A stretch of 64,000 nt of DNA. Source: Microvenator marinus (lineage in GTDB: Bacteria > Myxococcota_A > Bradymonadia > Bradymonadales > Bradymonadaceae). The position numbers were made by a program, and so were the translations under genes. The notes below the pieces were generated by a model. It ran no database searches. It saw only the letters and a program-made list of their open reading frames with translations, and was not told where the DNA came from. Below, one piece after another: positions 26,288 to 34,459 of this stretch. Location: assembly GCF_007993755.1 (NCBI RefSeq), contig NZ_CP042467.1, forward strand, positions 5,294,001-5,358,000. The letters are read 5' to 3'. The number at the start of each line of letters is the position of its first letter. Position 1 is the stretch's first letter.

Positions 26288-28168
26288 ATGCCGGATGGTC
26301 CCTTGACTCTACTAATCGCATCGATACTGGCCTTGATGGTCGGCCCGCTCTTCTACCGGGTAGCATCTACGAATGACCGAGCACTCTCGTTCGTCGACGG
26401 GTTGGTGCTCGCGAGCATTGGTGGACTGATCTTTTTCTTCGTTCTACCAGAGGCTTGGAAGCTCGGTGGCCTGGCGGCTCTTGCTGCCATGCTGGCTGGA
26501 GTGGGGTTCCCGATCGTGCTGGAACGATGGCTATCCCACGGAAAGACTCATAAAGTGATGCTCTTTTTTGGCGCGCTAGGGCTCGTGCTTCACACGGTGT
26601 TTGATGGACTGACCCTTGGTAGCGAAGCCCACCACCACGACGTTCGGCCCCTTTCTCTAGCCGTGCTACTTCACCGCTTTCCGGTCGGACTGGCGATTTG
26701 GGCCATGATGCGGCCATACGGACGCAAGTGGGGCGTGGCTGTTCTTTCAGTGATAGCGTTTGGGACGGTGCTTGGTTTCATGGTTGGGGATAATATTGCC
26801 GCGGTGATGACTACGGCCCCCGTAGCGGTTTTTCAGGCGTTTGTGGCGGGCTCGTTACTTCATGTAGTGCTTCATAGGGCTCATGGAACAGAAGGGGCCA
26901 AGGAGTCGCCAATATTTCAGACGCTAGGCGCACTTGCCGGGGTGTTGGGTATCGTGGGGGTGATGCAGCTCGGTGCGAGCCATGGGCATTCGCACCACGA
27001 CGAGGGCTATTTCTCCCGTCTTCTCGCGCTTTCGCTCGAGTCTGCGGGACCGTTACTCCTCGGGTTTGTACTCGCTGCGATTATCGGAGCAGTCTGGAAA
27101 TTGGGTGTTCCTCGCTGGTTGCGACAAGGGAATTCCGCCACGCTCGCTCTTAAAGGGACTTTGGTTGGACTACCGCTTCCCATTTGCTCATGCGGCGTTG
27201 TGCCCATCTACGATCGGATGATTCGTGCTGGTGTTCCGCCAGCTGCGGCCGGAGCATTCTTGGTTGCCACGCCTGAGTTGGGAATCGAATCGCTGGTCTT
27301 AAGTTTGCCCCTGCTCGGTGCCGAATTGACCGGCCTGAGGCTTGGGGCGGCTGCAATCTTAGCGCTCTTGGTAGGCCTCTTGATGGGGCGAATTGCCAAA
27401 CCCTTTCCTGTGGCCGAGCAGGAAGCCGATACTTCCTTCTCAAGGCCGACAATCAAGGAAATCAAAGGACACCTTCGAGAGGTTGTGGACGAAACGGCTC
27501 CATGGATTCTGACCGGGCTCGCCGTAGCCGCCGTTTTCGAGCCAGCGTCGTTTGCGAGCTGGCTTGGTGGCCTACCTTTTGGAGCTGAGGTGGTGCTTTT
27601 CGGCCTGGTTGGTATTCCAGTCTACGTGTGTGCCTCCGGTGCGACTCCAATCGCTGCAGCATTCATCTTTGCCGGTGTATCACCCGGCGCCGCCTTGGCC
27701 TTCTTGCTCAGCGGACCTGCCACAAATGTCACAACGTTCGGCGTCTTGAGCACGCTGCACTCTCGAAAGACCGCGATTGTTTTCGGGTCTTCGGTGTGGG
27801 TTTTGGCCGTGCTTCTGGGATTGGGCGTGAACGCCATACTGCCGGGGTTCAAACTTGCGAGCCTTGATTCCGGAATCCACGATTTCTCATGGGTTTCGTG
27901 GACGAGCTTGGTTCTCTTGGGCGTGCTTGTTCTGGACGCAACGGCTCGAACGGGAGTTCGAACGTTTCTCAACAAAATCTCAATTCTCGGTACCCATCAC
28001 GGTCACGAACATTGCGGAGACGAATGTGATTCACCCTGCGAGGACTCGCATCACCACAACCACCATCACGACCATCACCAACATACCGATTGCTGCGATC
28101 ACGACCCACCCAAGTTTGTGCTCTCTAAAAAAGCTCTAAGCGCGCGTGACAAAGAGTCCGGCGCCTAG
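26288..28168 (+). CDS. Cu/Zn efflux permease (SO_0444-like) with ZIP-like N-terminus and His-rich tail
   Basis: 626 residues if the ATG at 26288 is used; a TTG at 26258 lies inside the promoter palindrome. The N-terminal 240 residues have about seven helices of ZIP-like character with a His-rich loop (GLTLGSEAHHHDV) and a histidine cluster GASHGHSHHDEG. The second half is a permease (DUF318/ArsP-like) with the diagnostic PLPICSCGVVP motif and a second copy-like region (YVCASGATPIAAAFIFAG). The C-terminus is metal-binding: HHGHEHCGDECD followed by CEDSHHHNHHHDHH and more. SO_0444-type proteins are known to export Zn or Cu. The Fur-family gene is convergent, overlapping by four bases. Confidence 0.85.
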   Translation: MPDGPLTLLIASILALMVGPLFYRVASTNDRALSFVDGLVLASIGGLIFFFVLPEAWKLGGLAALAAMLAGVGFPIVLERWLSHGKTHKVMLFFGALGLVLHTVFDGLTLGSEAHHHDVRPLSLAVLLHRFPVGLAIWAMMRPYGRKWGVAVLSVIAFGTVLGFMVGDNIAAVMTTAPVAVFQAFVAGSLLHVVLHRAHGTEGAKESPIFQTLGALAGVLGIVGVMQLGASHGHSHHDEGYFSRLLALSLESAGPLLLGFVLAAIIGAVWKLGVPRWLRQGNSATLALKGTLVGLPLPICSCGVVPIYDRMIRAGVPPAAAGAFLVATPELGIESLVLSLPLLGAELTGLRLGAAAILALLVGLLMGRIAKPFPVAEQEADTSFSRPTIKEIKGHLREVVDETAPWILTGLAVAAVFEPASFASWLGGLPFGAEVVLFGLVGIPVYVCASGATPIAAAFIFAGVSPGAALAFLLSGPATNVTTFGVLSTLHSRKTAIVFGSSVWVLAVLLGLGVNAILPGFKLASLDSGIHDFSWVSWTSLVLLGVLVLDATARTGVRTFLNKISILGTHHGHEHCGDECDSPCEDSHHHNHHHDHHQHTDCCDHDPPKFVLSKKALSARDKESGA

Positions 28169-28533
28169 GCGGCGCACTCCGGACACATTCCAAAAAGCCA
28201 GACCTCGTGTCGAGTCACTTGAAAGCCAGCAGGAGCGTGGTCATCCGGCGCATGACAGCCCGGAATATCGTAAACTTTACCACAATCATCGCACCTAAAA
28301 TGGTGGTGATGCTCGCGGTCCGCCAGCTCAAATCGTGAGGGTTCACCCGGCAAATCAACCGGAATCAACCAACCGTCTTCGTGCAGGCGTTTGATATTTC
28401 TGTAAACGGTGGCGATACCGAGTCCAGGGACGGACTCGGCGGCTCGGTCTAAGACTTCATTCGCGGTGAGCGGGCGTTGGGCACGTCTAAAGACGTTGCG
28501 AATCGCGTCGCGCTGGTCAGTCTTGCGGCCCAT
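28165..28533 (-). CDS. Fur-family metal-responsive regulator (Zur/PerR type)
   Basis: 122 residues. Winged helix with TANEVLDRAAESVPGLGIATVYRNIKRL, then the regulatory metal site HHHHFRCDDCGKVYDIPGC and C-terminal FGMCPECAA, giving two CxxC pairs for structural zinc. The short length and context (a metal exporter next door with a Fur-type palindrome) favour a zinc or manganese sensor over iron Fur. Co-transcribed with the DksA-like gene seven bases upstream. Sensed metal is inferred. Confidence 0.9.
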   Translation of the reverse strand: MGRKTDQRDAIRNVFRRAQRPLTANEVLDRAAESVPGLGIATVYRNIKRLHEDGWLIPVDLPGEPSRFELADREHHHHFRCDDCGKVYDIPGCHAPDDHAPAGFQVTRHEVWLFGMCPECAA

Positions 28534-28539
28534 AGAATT

Positions 28540-28944
28540 TCAGAGGCGGCGGCTTTTGCCCATTTCACGCTCGAGCTGCTCTTTGTACTCGATGCTATAT
28601 CGAGTCCAAGGTCGCACTTCGAGGCGTTTGCGGGAAATCGGCTCGCCGGTTCCTTCACAGAGGCCGAATTCACCCGATTCAAATTTAGCCAGTGCGCGGT
28701 CGATCTGCTTGATGAGCTTCTGCTCTTTATCAGCAAGGCGCATCAGGTAGGCCTGGTCGGAAATCCTTCCGGCTTGATCGAGCTCGTCAGCGGGTCGTTC
28801 GTTGTCGACCATAGCCTCATTCAAGTGGCGATTAAGTTTGGCGAGCATATCTTCTCGCTCTTGGAGTAGCCGCTGCTTGAAGTGCTCAAGATCTTCTTCC
28901 GTGAGTTCATCGTGGACTACTTTTTCGGTGCTTTTCTTAGCCAT
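28540..28944 (-). CDS. DksA/TraR-family RNA polymerase regulator lacking the zinc-finger cysteines
   Basis: 134 residues from the ATG at 28944, after AGGAG; an extension to 28977 is open but has no ribosome site. The coiled coil has LEHFKQRLLQEREDMLAKL and the ADELDQAGRISDQ tip region. The C-terminal finger reads FGLCEGTGEPISRKRLEVRP and SIEYKEQLE: one Cys remains of the usual four, so no zinc is bound. Zinc-free DksA2 proteins are known to replace DksA during zinc starvation. Its operon with a Fur-family gene suggests a metal link. DksA binds RNA polymerase's secondary channel with ppGpp. Confidence 0.88.
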   Translation of the reverse strand: MAKKSTEKVVHDELTEEDLEHFKQRLLQEREDMLAKLNRHLNEAMVDNERPADELDQAGRISDQAYLMRLADKEQKLIKQIDRALAKFESGEFGLCEGTGEPISRKRLEVRPWTRYSIEYKEQLEREMGKSRRL

Positions 28945-29131
28945 ATTCACTCCTAAAGAGCTTGCAAGAAGCGTCAACTCAACTCCCTCATCGGGATAGG
29001 GCGATAGGGTTTAGCCTATTTTTAACCTCAAGTCGAGGCCTCTCCCGAGGTTGAGTCGCTCTGTGCGTTAGTTCGCTAGAATAAACACGAAACTTGGAGA
29101 TTGTGCACCAAAAAAAGTAGCGGGATGTCAC
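28945..29131. other. Intergenic region upstream of the DksA-like gene
   Basis: 187 bases between two minus-strand genes. It holds an imperfect inverted arrangement AACCTC...GAGGTT (29031-29060) and an A/T-rich patch, but no clear promoter, operator or RNA gene could be identified. No GATA/TATC palindrome like the one at 26259 is present. Confidence 0.5.
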
Positions 29132-29563
29132 CTACTCATCAAAGCTAGGTTTATTCCTCATCTTCTTTTTGGCGCCGACTTTCTTTTTCGCATCGATTCT
29201 TCTGGCTTTGGCGGCACGCGATGGCTTAGTGGCGACGCGCTTTTTCTGAACACGCAAAGCCTTGAGCACGATCTCAGCGAGCCGTTTGAGCGCGATCTCT
29301 CGGTTTTGATGCTGACTTCTCGAATCGTCCACATGGACCACGAGCGTGGTCTCGCCGACAAGGCGCGTAGATAGATTTCGTAGCAATCGCGCGCGCTGAA
29401 TCGAGGACAGGACGCCGGAATTCTCGATATCCCACTCGATGCTCACCCGAGAGCTCGTCTTGTTGGCATGCTGCCCACCCGGTCCACTGGACTTGCTCGT
29501 GCGCATGGTGAGCTCAGCGCTTGGAATTCTGAGGGCGGGGCTGATGAAGAGATCGTCGTCCAT
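29132..29563 (-). CDS. arfB: Ribosome rescue hydrolase ArfB (YaeJ)
   Basis: 143 residues. The GGQ motif is in SSGPGGQHANKTSSRV near residue 27, as in class I release factors; the protein lacks the stop-codon-reading domain and ends in a Lys/Arg-rich tail (KKKVGAKKKMRNK) that fits the mRNA channel of stalled ribosomes. It hydrolyses peptidyl-tRNA on stalled ribosomes. Length is normal for ArfB. Single gene. Confidence 0.93.
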   Translation of the reverse strand: MDDDLFISPALRIPSAELTMRTSKSSGPGGQHANKTSSRVSIEWDIENSGVLSSIQRARLLRNLSTRLVGETTLVVHVDDSRSQHQNREIALKRLAEIVLKALRVQKKRVATKPSRAAKARRIDAKKKVGAKKKMRNKPSFDE

Positions 29564-29670
29564 AGGTCTATAAAAACACGAGTTCAGGGTTGAAGGTCAA
29601 GGCTCCGTGCCAGATTCAGAAATATCGTGTAGAGATATCGCCGAGACCGTTTACGAATGAGGTTCTTGCC

Positions 29671-30411
29671 ATGGAATGGGAAATTTATCCAACACCTGTG
29701 CAATCCAATCTTGGATTGATGCTTGTGAATCTGAGCTATCTCAACGAAGGAAAGGTTGGGGATTGGCCGTATCTGAACTGGATCCGAGTCCTATACGACG
29801 CGGATTCACAGGGGTTTCCAACCCAGGCAGAACAACACGAACTCGAAGAGATTTCTGATGGAATCACCGAACAACTAGGGCCGCGCGGGGCGATTGTTGG
29901 CCGGCTCAGCGTGGATGGGCGTCGCGAATTTTTTGTCTATTCTGACGAGCCTTGTGCTGACGAGATCATGGCAACTCTACAAGAGCGCTTTCCCGCTCGC
30001 AGGTTTACGCGAAGGGCTTCAGAGGACCCCGAATGGGACGTCTACTTTGGCTTCTTATGCCCTGATGCAGTGCAGCTACAGCGTCTCGCGTCGCACAAGG
30101 GAATGCAGGCCCTTCAAGAGCAAGGCGATTTCACAAATATTCCGCGTCCTGTGGTCCATGCGGCGGCCTTTACTGATGAGAGCGCCGCCGAGGAATTCGG
30201 CCTTTTTTTAGAGGCCATGGGATTTGAAATCACAACTCAAGAAGAGGTCGAGAACGAAGAGGCGATGCGCCCCTTCGTCATCAAGTGCGTGGGCGAGCAT
30301 CCGGTGGATGTGGTGGGAATCGAGCGATTTGTGATGCCACTTTTCCAGAAAGCCAGAGAGCTCGGTGGCGAATACGGGGGATGGCAATGTTCGGCTGTGA
30401 TTGTCTCTTAG
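29671..30411 (+). CDS. DUF695 and RraB-like fusion protein
   Basis: 246 residues from the ATG at 29671 after GAGG; a longer frame reaches 29590 without a ribosome site. The N-half resembles DUF695 (WEIYPTPVQSNLGLMLVNLSY, ending with a FFVYSDEPCADEIMA strand). The C-half (from about 120) resembles the ribonuclease E inhibitor RraB: PEWDVYFGFLCPDA, VHAAAFTDESAAEEFGLFLE and the closing GGEYGGWQCSAV. RraB binds RNase E and reshapes degradosome activity. The fusion occurs elsewhere in proteobacteria; function here is inferred. The stop overlaps the convergent gene by four bases. Confidence 0.8.
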   Translation: MEWEIYPTPVQSNLGLMLVNLSYLNEGKVGDWPYLNWIRVLYDADSQGFPTQAEQHELEEISDGITEQLGPRGAIVGRLSVDGRREFFVYSDEPCADEIMATLQERFPARRFTRRASEDPEWDVYFGFLCPDAVQLQRLASHKGMQALQEQGDFTNIPRPVVHAAAFTDESAAEEFGLFLEAMGFEITTQEEVENEEAMRPFVIKCVGEHPVDVVGIERFVMPLFQKARELGGEYGGWQCSAVIVS

Positions 30412-31127
30412 CCGCGCTCAGGTTCTAGTGATTCAGCGAATGCGCATACGTCGTTGATGGCGGCGAGCAGTTTGGACTCATCGAGTATGCGCCCACGAAA
30501 TGCCACGCTGACAACGCCACTCGCCCCGTCTGGATCCGCGGGTAGTTGCGACTCACCGCCGTGAATCAAGGTGTCCGGATAACGCTCAAAAAACTTCAGG
30601 ATCGCGTCGCGTGTCTGGGCTTCTTTCACAAAGGATTGAACCACATGACCCTCGTAGCCTTCGCAAACAAGCTCGTTATGGAGGTCAGCGTAGCCGGTAG
30701 AAATGATGCGTCGGCCGGATTGTGCGTGTGACCATGTTTGAGTTTCAGCCGCGTAAATTCTAAGGCCACTTGGGACACCCTCTTGAACCGGGGACGAGAC
30801 GATGGTGCGGTATCTCTCGTCGGAATCTCGAGCGATATGTGCGCTGATTCCGGCCACAAATTTTCTTCCTTCAAAAACGCCGTTTACGAGCGGGTCGTGG
30901 CTCAGGCTGCCGTGGCAGTTGAAATTGTGATTTTTTGCGAAGGTTTGAAAGAAACGCAACGCCTTCAGAGGCTCTAAAATAGCCTTCCGAATCAAAGTTG
31001 CGCTGATGAAGAAAACCGCAAAAAGCGCGGCAAGTTTGATCGGCGAGTCGAAGGGATAGAGCGCCCAGACGCAAAGTGGAACACTCATCAAGACGAGGCC
31101 AAGGATCAATGGTCTTAAAGCAAGCAT
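30408..31127 (-). CDS. Two-helix membrane protein of unknown function
   Basis: 239 residues. Two N-terminal transmembrane helices (LILGLVLMSVPLCVWAL and IKLAALFAVFFISATLI) are followed by a soluble domain of about 180 residues with strands (VFEGRKFVAGISAHI, RYRTIVSSPVQ) and a C-terminal helix. No domain recognised. It overlaps the DUF695/RraB gene's end by four bases and is convergent to it. Confidence 0.75.
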   Translation of the reverse strand: MLALRPLILGLVLMSVPLCVWALYPFDSPIKLAALFAVFFISATLIRKAILEPLKALRFFQTFAKNHNFNCHGSLSHDPLVNGVFEGRKFVAGISAHIARDSDERYRTIVSSPVQEGVPSGLRIYAAETQTWSHAQSGRRIISTGYADLHNELVCEGYEGHVVQSFVKEAQTRDAILKFFERYPDTLIHGGESQLPADPDGASGVVSVAFRGRILDESKLLAAINDVCAFAESLEPERG

Positions 31128-31226
31128 TCAAACTCTTGTCGGATCTCTTTTTAGGTGGGATGCTTCCCAAACGTGTCTAGATTACACGCAATGCTCGATT
31201 TTACGAGGTTAGAACGGAGTTAAGTT

Positions 31227-31553
31227 ATGCGTATTGAAACTGATATCGTTTTTCGTGACATGGAGTCTTCAGAAGCAGTCAAGAGTGCTGTGGAGAAGTA
31301 TCTCGAGAAGATCGAGCGCCATTACGCGGCAGTACAGCGATGCAGGGTGGTATTGGAGCAATCTCACCGCAGCCAGAATAGCGGGAATTTGTTCAGTGTG
31401 AGTCTCGATATTGCGGTCCCTGGGACCACCATCAACGTGGGAAGAGACGGGGTCAAGGACGAGTCCCACGAAGATATCTACGTGGCGATTCGAGATGCAT
31501 TCCTTGCAGCCGAGCGTCAGCTCGATAAGTACACGGCAAAGCGTCAGCCCTGA
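31227..31553 (+). CDS. hpf: Ribosome hibernation/modulation factor, HPF/RaiA family (short form)
   Basis: 108 residues, a single S30AE domain: VFRDMESSEAVKSAVEKYLEKI, FSVSLDIAVPGTTINV and HEDIYVAIRDAFLAAERQL. Short members bind the decoding centre of idle ribosomes and stabilise 70S or 100S particles; the C-terminal extension of long HPF is absent. Preceded by GGAG. Six bases later the kinase gene begins, so the two may be co-transcribed. Confidence 0.9.
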   Translation: MRIETDIVFRDMESSEAVKSAVEKYLEKIERHYAAVQRCRVVLEQSHRSQNSGNLFSVSLDIAVPGTTINVGRDGVKDESHEDIYVAIRDAFLAAERQLDKYTAKRQP

Positions 31554-31559
31554 GCACGT

Positions 31560-33398
31560 GTGAAATTCCGAGAACGTTTTGAATCCTTGGGGCTTGATGA
31601 GCGCACGTTGCAAATGGCGAGCACGGCCACCGTTGCCCCGAGCACCACCACCCTAGATCTCAGCGAGCTGATGGAGCTCCTTCCCGAAATCGGGCATGTC
31701 TCCGAGCTCGAGCTGATGGACAAGTTGGACGAAGGTGGAATGGGAGTCATTTCTGTGGCGAGGCAACGGGCGCTCGGGCGCCATGTTGCAGTCAAAGCGC
31801 CAAAAGAGACCGGGAATCAGCGCGCTGCTCAAGGGCTAGTGCAAGAGGCGCACGTCACGGGGCTTCTGGAGCACCCCAATGTGGTGCCGGTCCATAATCT
31901 GGGGCGCAATCTAACTGGGGATCCGCTCCTCGTGATGAAGCGAATTCAAGGGGTCTCCTGGCTAAAGATCCTTCAAGATCCCGAGTTGGCCCCGGTAGCT
32001 TCGCCAGACTTGGCCTGGCACATTCATATTTTGATTCAGGTCGCGAACGCGTTGCGAATAGCGCATCGTCGACAGATTGTGCACCGCGACATCAAGCCAG
32101 AGAACATCATGATTGGGGAGTTTGGCGAGGTCTATCTGATGGACTGGGGCCTCGCTCTTTATCTAGGTGATGTGGAAGAGAATCCCTATTTACCGCGCAG
32201 AGATTCGGCTTCCGGCCTTGCAGGAACGCCGGCCTATATGGCGCCCGAAATGACGCTCGACGACGCGAGTGAGGTTGATTTTACCACTGACGTCTATTTG
32301 TTGGGGGCCACTCTTTATCACGTGGTTGAAGGCAAACCACCCCATGGTGCGGAGTCGTTATTCGAGTCATTGAGACTCGCCTTTGAGGGGGCGTTGCCGG
32401 CGTTTTCCGAGCATTGGCCGGATTTCTTGAAAGACATCGCATCGCGTGCGCTCGCCCCGGATAAGGGGGAACGTTTTGCTTCGGTTGAGGCGTTTCAACG
32501 TGAACTCGAAGTTTATCTCGAAGTTCGTGGGTCTATCGCGCTGACAAAGGCGTCGAGCGAGACCCTCGATGAGGTTGTTAGCAGTGAACTTGGAGACTCG
32601 GAGCGTAGCGAGCGCTTGGCCGAGGCTCGATTTGGTTTCAGGCAAGCTCTCGCGCAATGGAGTGGCAACGAGGCCGCCGCTCAAGGGCTTCGTCAGACTG
32701 AGATACAGCTCTTTCACTATCATTTGGAGCGCGGTCATTTGGATTTGGCTGAGTCGATTTTGGCCAACCTCGACCCGGCACCACCCGAATGTGTGGAGGC
32801 GTTGGATCGCGCCAAGCAAGAACGCGATGCCCTCAGTGAAAGGGTAGAAGACCTTGAGAGGTGGGTCCGCGAGTTGGACCCAAGGGTTGGAGGGGCCGCC
32901 CGCGCGCTCCTCGTCTTGGGGCTTGGAGGTTTTTGGGTGGGCACAGCGATTTGGTCCCACATTAACCTGGATTTGAGCGCCCGGACCCACACGCTTGAAG
33001 ACACGATTTGGTGGATGATTCGTACTGTGGGTGCAGGCTTTGCGATGATTTTCCTTCTTCGGAAGATGCTTTTCAAGACCGAGTCTAACCGTCGAATCAT
33101 GTACGTCGTGATCGGGATGCTTTTTGCGATGCTGGCGTCGAGGTTCAGCGGATTCTTAGCCGATGTACCCATTTGGGAGACGGCGCGCACTGAGCTCGCG
33201 ATGTATGCCATGGCGGTGATTGCGCTCGGGATGATGACCAAGATGCGAATCGCTTACGCGTGTGTCACGCATTTTGCGGCCTCGTTACTCGCCGCCTCAT
33301 TTCCTGAATACACCTATCTCTTCATCGCGACTTCCAATGCGCTGACCTTCATCTGGGTCGGATTCCATTGGTACACACCGCGTCGTGTTTCTAATTAG
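31560..33398 (+). CDS. Membrane Ser/Thr protein kinase
   Basis: 612 residues from a GTG at 31560; an ATG at 31614 would trim 18 residues. Kinase domain about 55-330: Lys in HVAVKAPKE, catalytic loop IVHRDIKPENIM, metal loop DWG (for DFG), and GTPAYMAPEM activation/APE region. The Trp variant is frequent in myxobacterial kinases. A linker with a helical repeat-like part (365-430) follows, then about six transmembrane helices (460-610) ending in FIWVGFHWYTPR. The kinase domain faces the cytoplasm; what the membrane part senses is unknown. The next operon is under a separate sigma-54 promoter. Confidence 0.92.
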   Translation: MKFRERFESLGLDERTLQMASTATVAPSTTTLDLSELMELLPEIGHVSELELMDKLDEGGMGVISVARQRALGRHVAVKAPKETGNQRAAQGLVQEAHVTGLLEHPNVVPVHNLGRNLTGDPLLVMKRIQGVSWLKILQDPELAPVASPDLAWHIHILIQVANALRIAHRRQIVHRDIKPENIMIGEFGEVYLMDWGLALYLGDVEENPYLPRRDSASGLAGTPAYMAPEMTLDDASEVDFTTDVYLLGATLYHVVEGKPPHGAESLFESLRLAFEGALPAFSEHWPDFLKDIASRALAPDKGERFASVEAFQRELEVYLEVRGSIALTKASSETLDEVVSSELGDSERSERLAEARFGFRQALAQWSGNEAAAQGLRQTEIQLFHYHLERGHLDLAESILANLDPAPPECVEALDRAKQERDALSERVEDLERWVRELDPRVGGAARALLVLGLGGFWVGTAIWSHINLDLSARTHTLEDTIWWMIRTVGAGFAMIFLLRKMLFKTESNRRIMYVVIGMLFAMLASRFSGFLADVPIWETARTELAMYAMAVIALGMMTKMRIAYACVTHFAASLLAASFPEYTYLFIATSNALTFIWVGFHWYTPRRVSN

Positions 33399-33425
33399 GC
33401 TCTTCGCCATCCTAAGATGTGAGTT

Positions 33426-33445
33426 GTTGCAACAGCTGTTTCAAC
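33426..33445. promoter_or_regulatory. 20-bp palindrome, putative enhancer site for a sigma-54 activator
   Basis: GTTGC AACAG CTGTT TCAAC pairs with itself at 9 of 10 positions, with one mismatch per arm. It is about 95 to 76 bases upstream of the expected start of the sigma-54 promoter. Location and symmetry fit an NtrC-family activator site; known sulfane-sulfur activators of this type (FisR) drive persulfide dioxygenase genes. No such activator gene is in the window. Confidence 0.55.
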
Positions 33446-33495
33446 TCTGGTGCAAAAGAAGCGATGAATCGCACAGAAACAGGGGGAATCTGAGT

Positions 33496-33511
33496 TGGCA
33501 CCAAGCTTGCT
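33496..33511 (+). promoter_or_regulatory. Sigma-54 (-24/-12) promoter
   Basis: TGGCAC (33496-33501), five bases, TTGCT (33507-33511), preceded by T. The GG and GC dinucleotides have the exact sigma-54 spacing. Transcription would start about 33521-33522, 25 bases before the first ATG of the operon, which has GGAG nearby. Confidence 0.85.
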
Positions 33512-33546
33512 CTAGTAGAAGGCGGACATCACTTAAGGAGTGAAAG

Positions 33547-33966
33547 ATGGAAGTACAAACTTGGATCACAGCAGCGCTAGGGGGAGGCATCATCGGTCTC
33601 GCGTCTGCGCTGCTCTTGGCGTTCAACGGACGCATCGCAGGGATATCGGGTATCACTGGCGGCTTAATCTCTCCCACTCGTGGCGAGGTGAGTTGGCGAC
33701 TGATGTTCCTAATTGGGCTCCTCGGTGGAGGCTTCTTGATGGCACTTTTGATGCCGGAAGCGTTCACGGCGAGTCCTCGGTCTACCTTCTGGGTTGTCGC
33801 AGCAGGCCTCTTGGTCGGCTTCGGCACTCGTCTTGGTAGCGGTTGTACCAGCGGTCACGGCGTGTGCGGCTTGAGTCGATTCTCACCTCGCTCGCTCGTC
33901 GCGACTTTGACATTCATCGGGGCAGGTATGGTTACCGTGGCCCTCTTTAACGGATTTGGAGGTTAA
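33547..33966 (+). CDS. YeeE/YedE-family sulfur transporter, N-terminal half protein (second copy)
   Basis: 139 residues, about four helices, with signature GSGCTSGHGVCGLSRFSPRS near residue 97. Similar to the half protein at 2767 (GNGCTSGHGVCG), sharing the GGGIIG...FNGRIAGISGI opening. It should form a channel with the next gene, two bases on. Together they may import thiosulfate or another sulfane-sulfur source for the hydrolase downstream. GGAG precedes the ATG. Confidence 0.9.
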   Translation: MEVQTWITAALGGGIIGLASALLLAFNGRIAGISGITGGLISPTRGEVSWRLMFLIGLLGGGFLMALLMPEAFTASPRSTFWVVAAGLLVGFGTRLGSGCTSGHGVCGLSRFSPRSLVATLTFIGAGMVTVALFNGFGG

Positions 33967-33968
33967 TC

Positions 33969-34442
33969 ATGGCAGCGCCTCAAGTTGTAGCATTGGTATC
34001 AGGTGCTCTTTTTTCGGTGGGCCTCGTATTGGCCCAAATGACTAAGCCAGAACGAGTGATCGGATTCCTCGATGTGGCAAACTGGGACCCTACGTTGGTC
34101 TTCGTAATGGGCGGTGCAGTGATTGTGTACGCCGTCTTGTTCCGATTGATCATGAAAAGGCCCAAGCCCTTTGTGGCCCCGAAGTTCGCCGTACCTACCA
34201 ATCGTACGATCGACAAGAAATTGGTTGCAGGGTCTGCGCTCTTCGGCATCGGATGGGGAATGGCTGGATTTTGTCCAGGCCCCGGTCTTGTTTCACTTGC
34301 CTCAGGGATGTCTGCGCTCACATTTGTGATCGCGATGCTTTCTGGGATGTTTTTACACACGAACTTTCAACAATGGTTGGACCGGCGTGCATCATCGAGC
34401 GAGGGCAGTGAGGCTCTCCCCGCGACCGTTTCATCCAAATAA
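33969..34442 (+). CDS. YeeE/YedE-family sulfur transporter, C-terminal half protein (second copy)
   Basis: 157 residues, about four helices, opening VVALVSGALFSVGLVLAQM and carrying GFCPGPGLVSLASG near residue 98, the second-half Cys motif. The C-terminus (RRASSSEGSEALP) is a short polar tail. It completes the second transporter pair and is followed 17 bases later by the persulfide dioxygenase-type gene after a GGAGG. Confidence 0.9.
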   Translation: MAAPQVVALVSGALFSVGLVLAQMTKPERVIGFLDVANWDPTLVFVMGGAVIVYAVLFRLIMKRPKPFVAPKFAVPTNRTIDKKLVAGSALFGIGWGMAGFCPGPGLVSLASGMSALTFVIAMLSGMFLHTNFQQWLDRRASSSEGSEALPATVSSK

Positions 34443-34459
34443 GTCCTAAGGAGGACACC

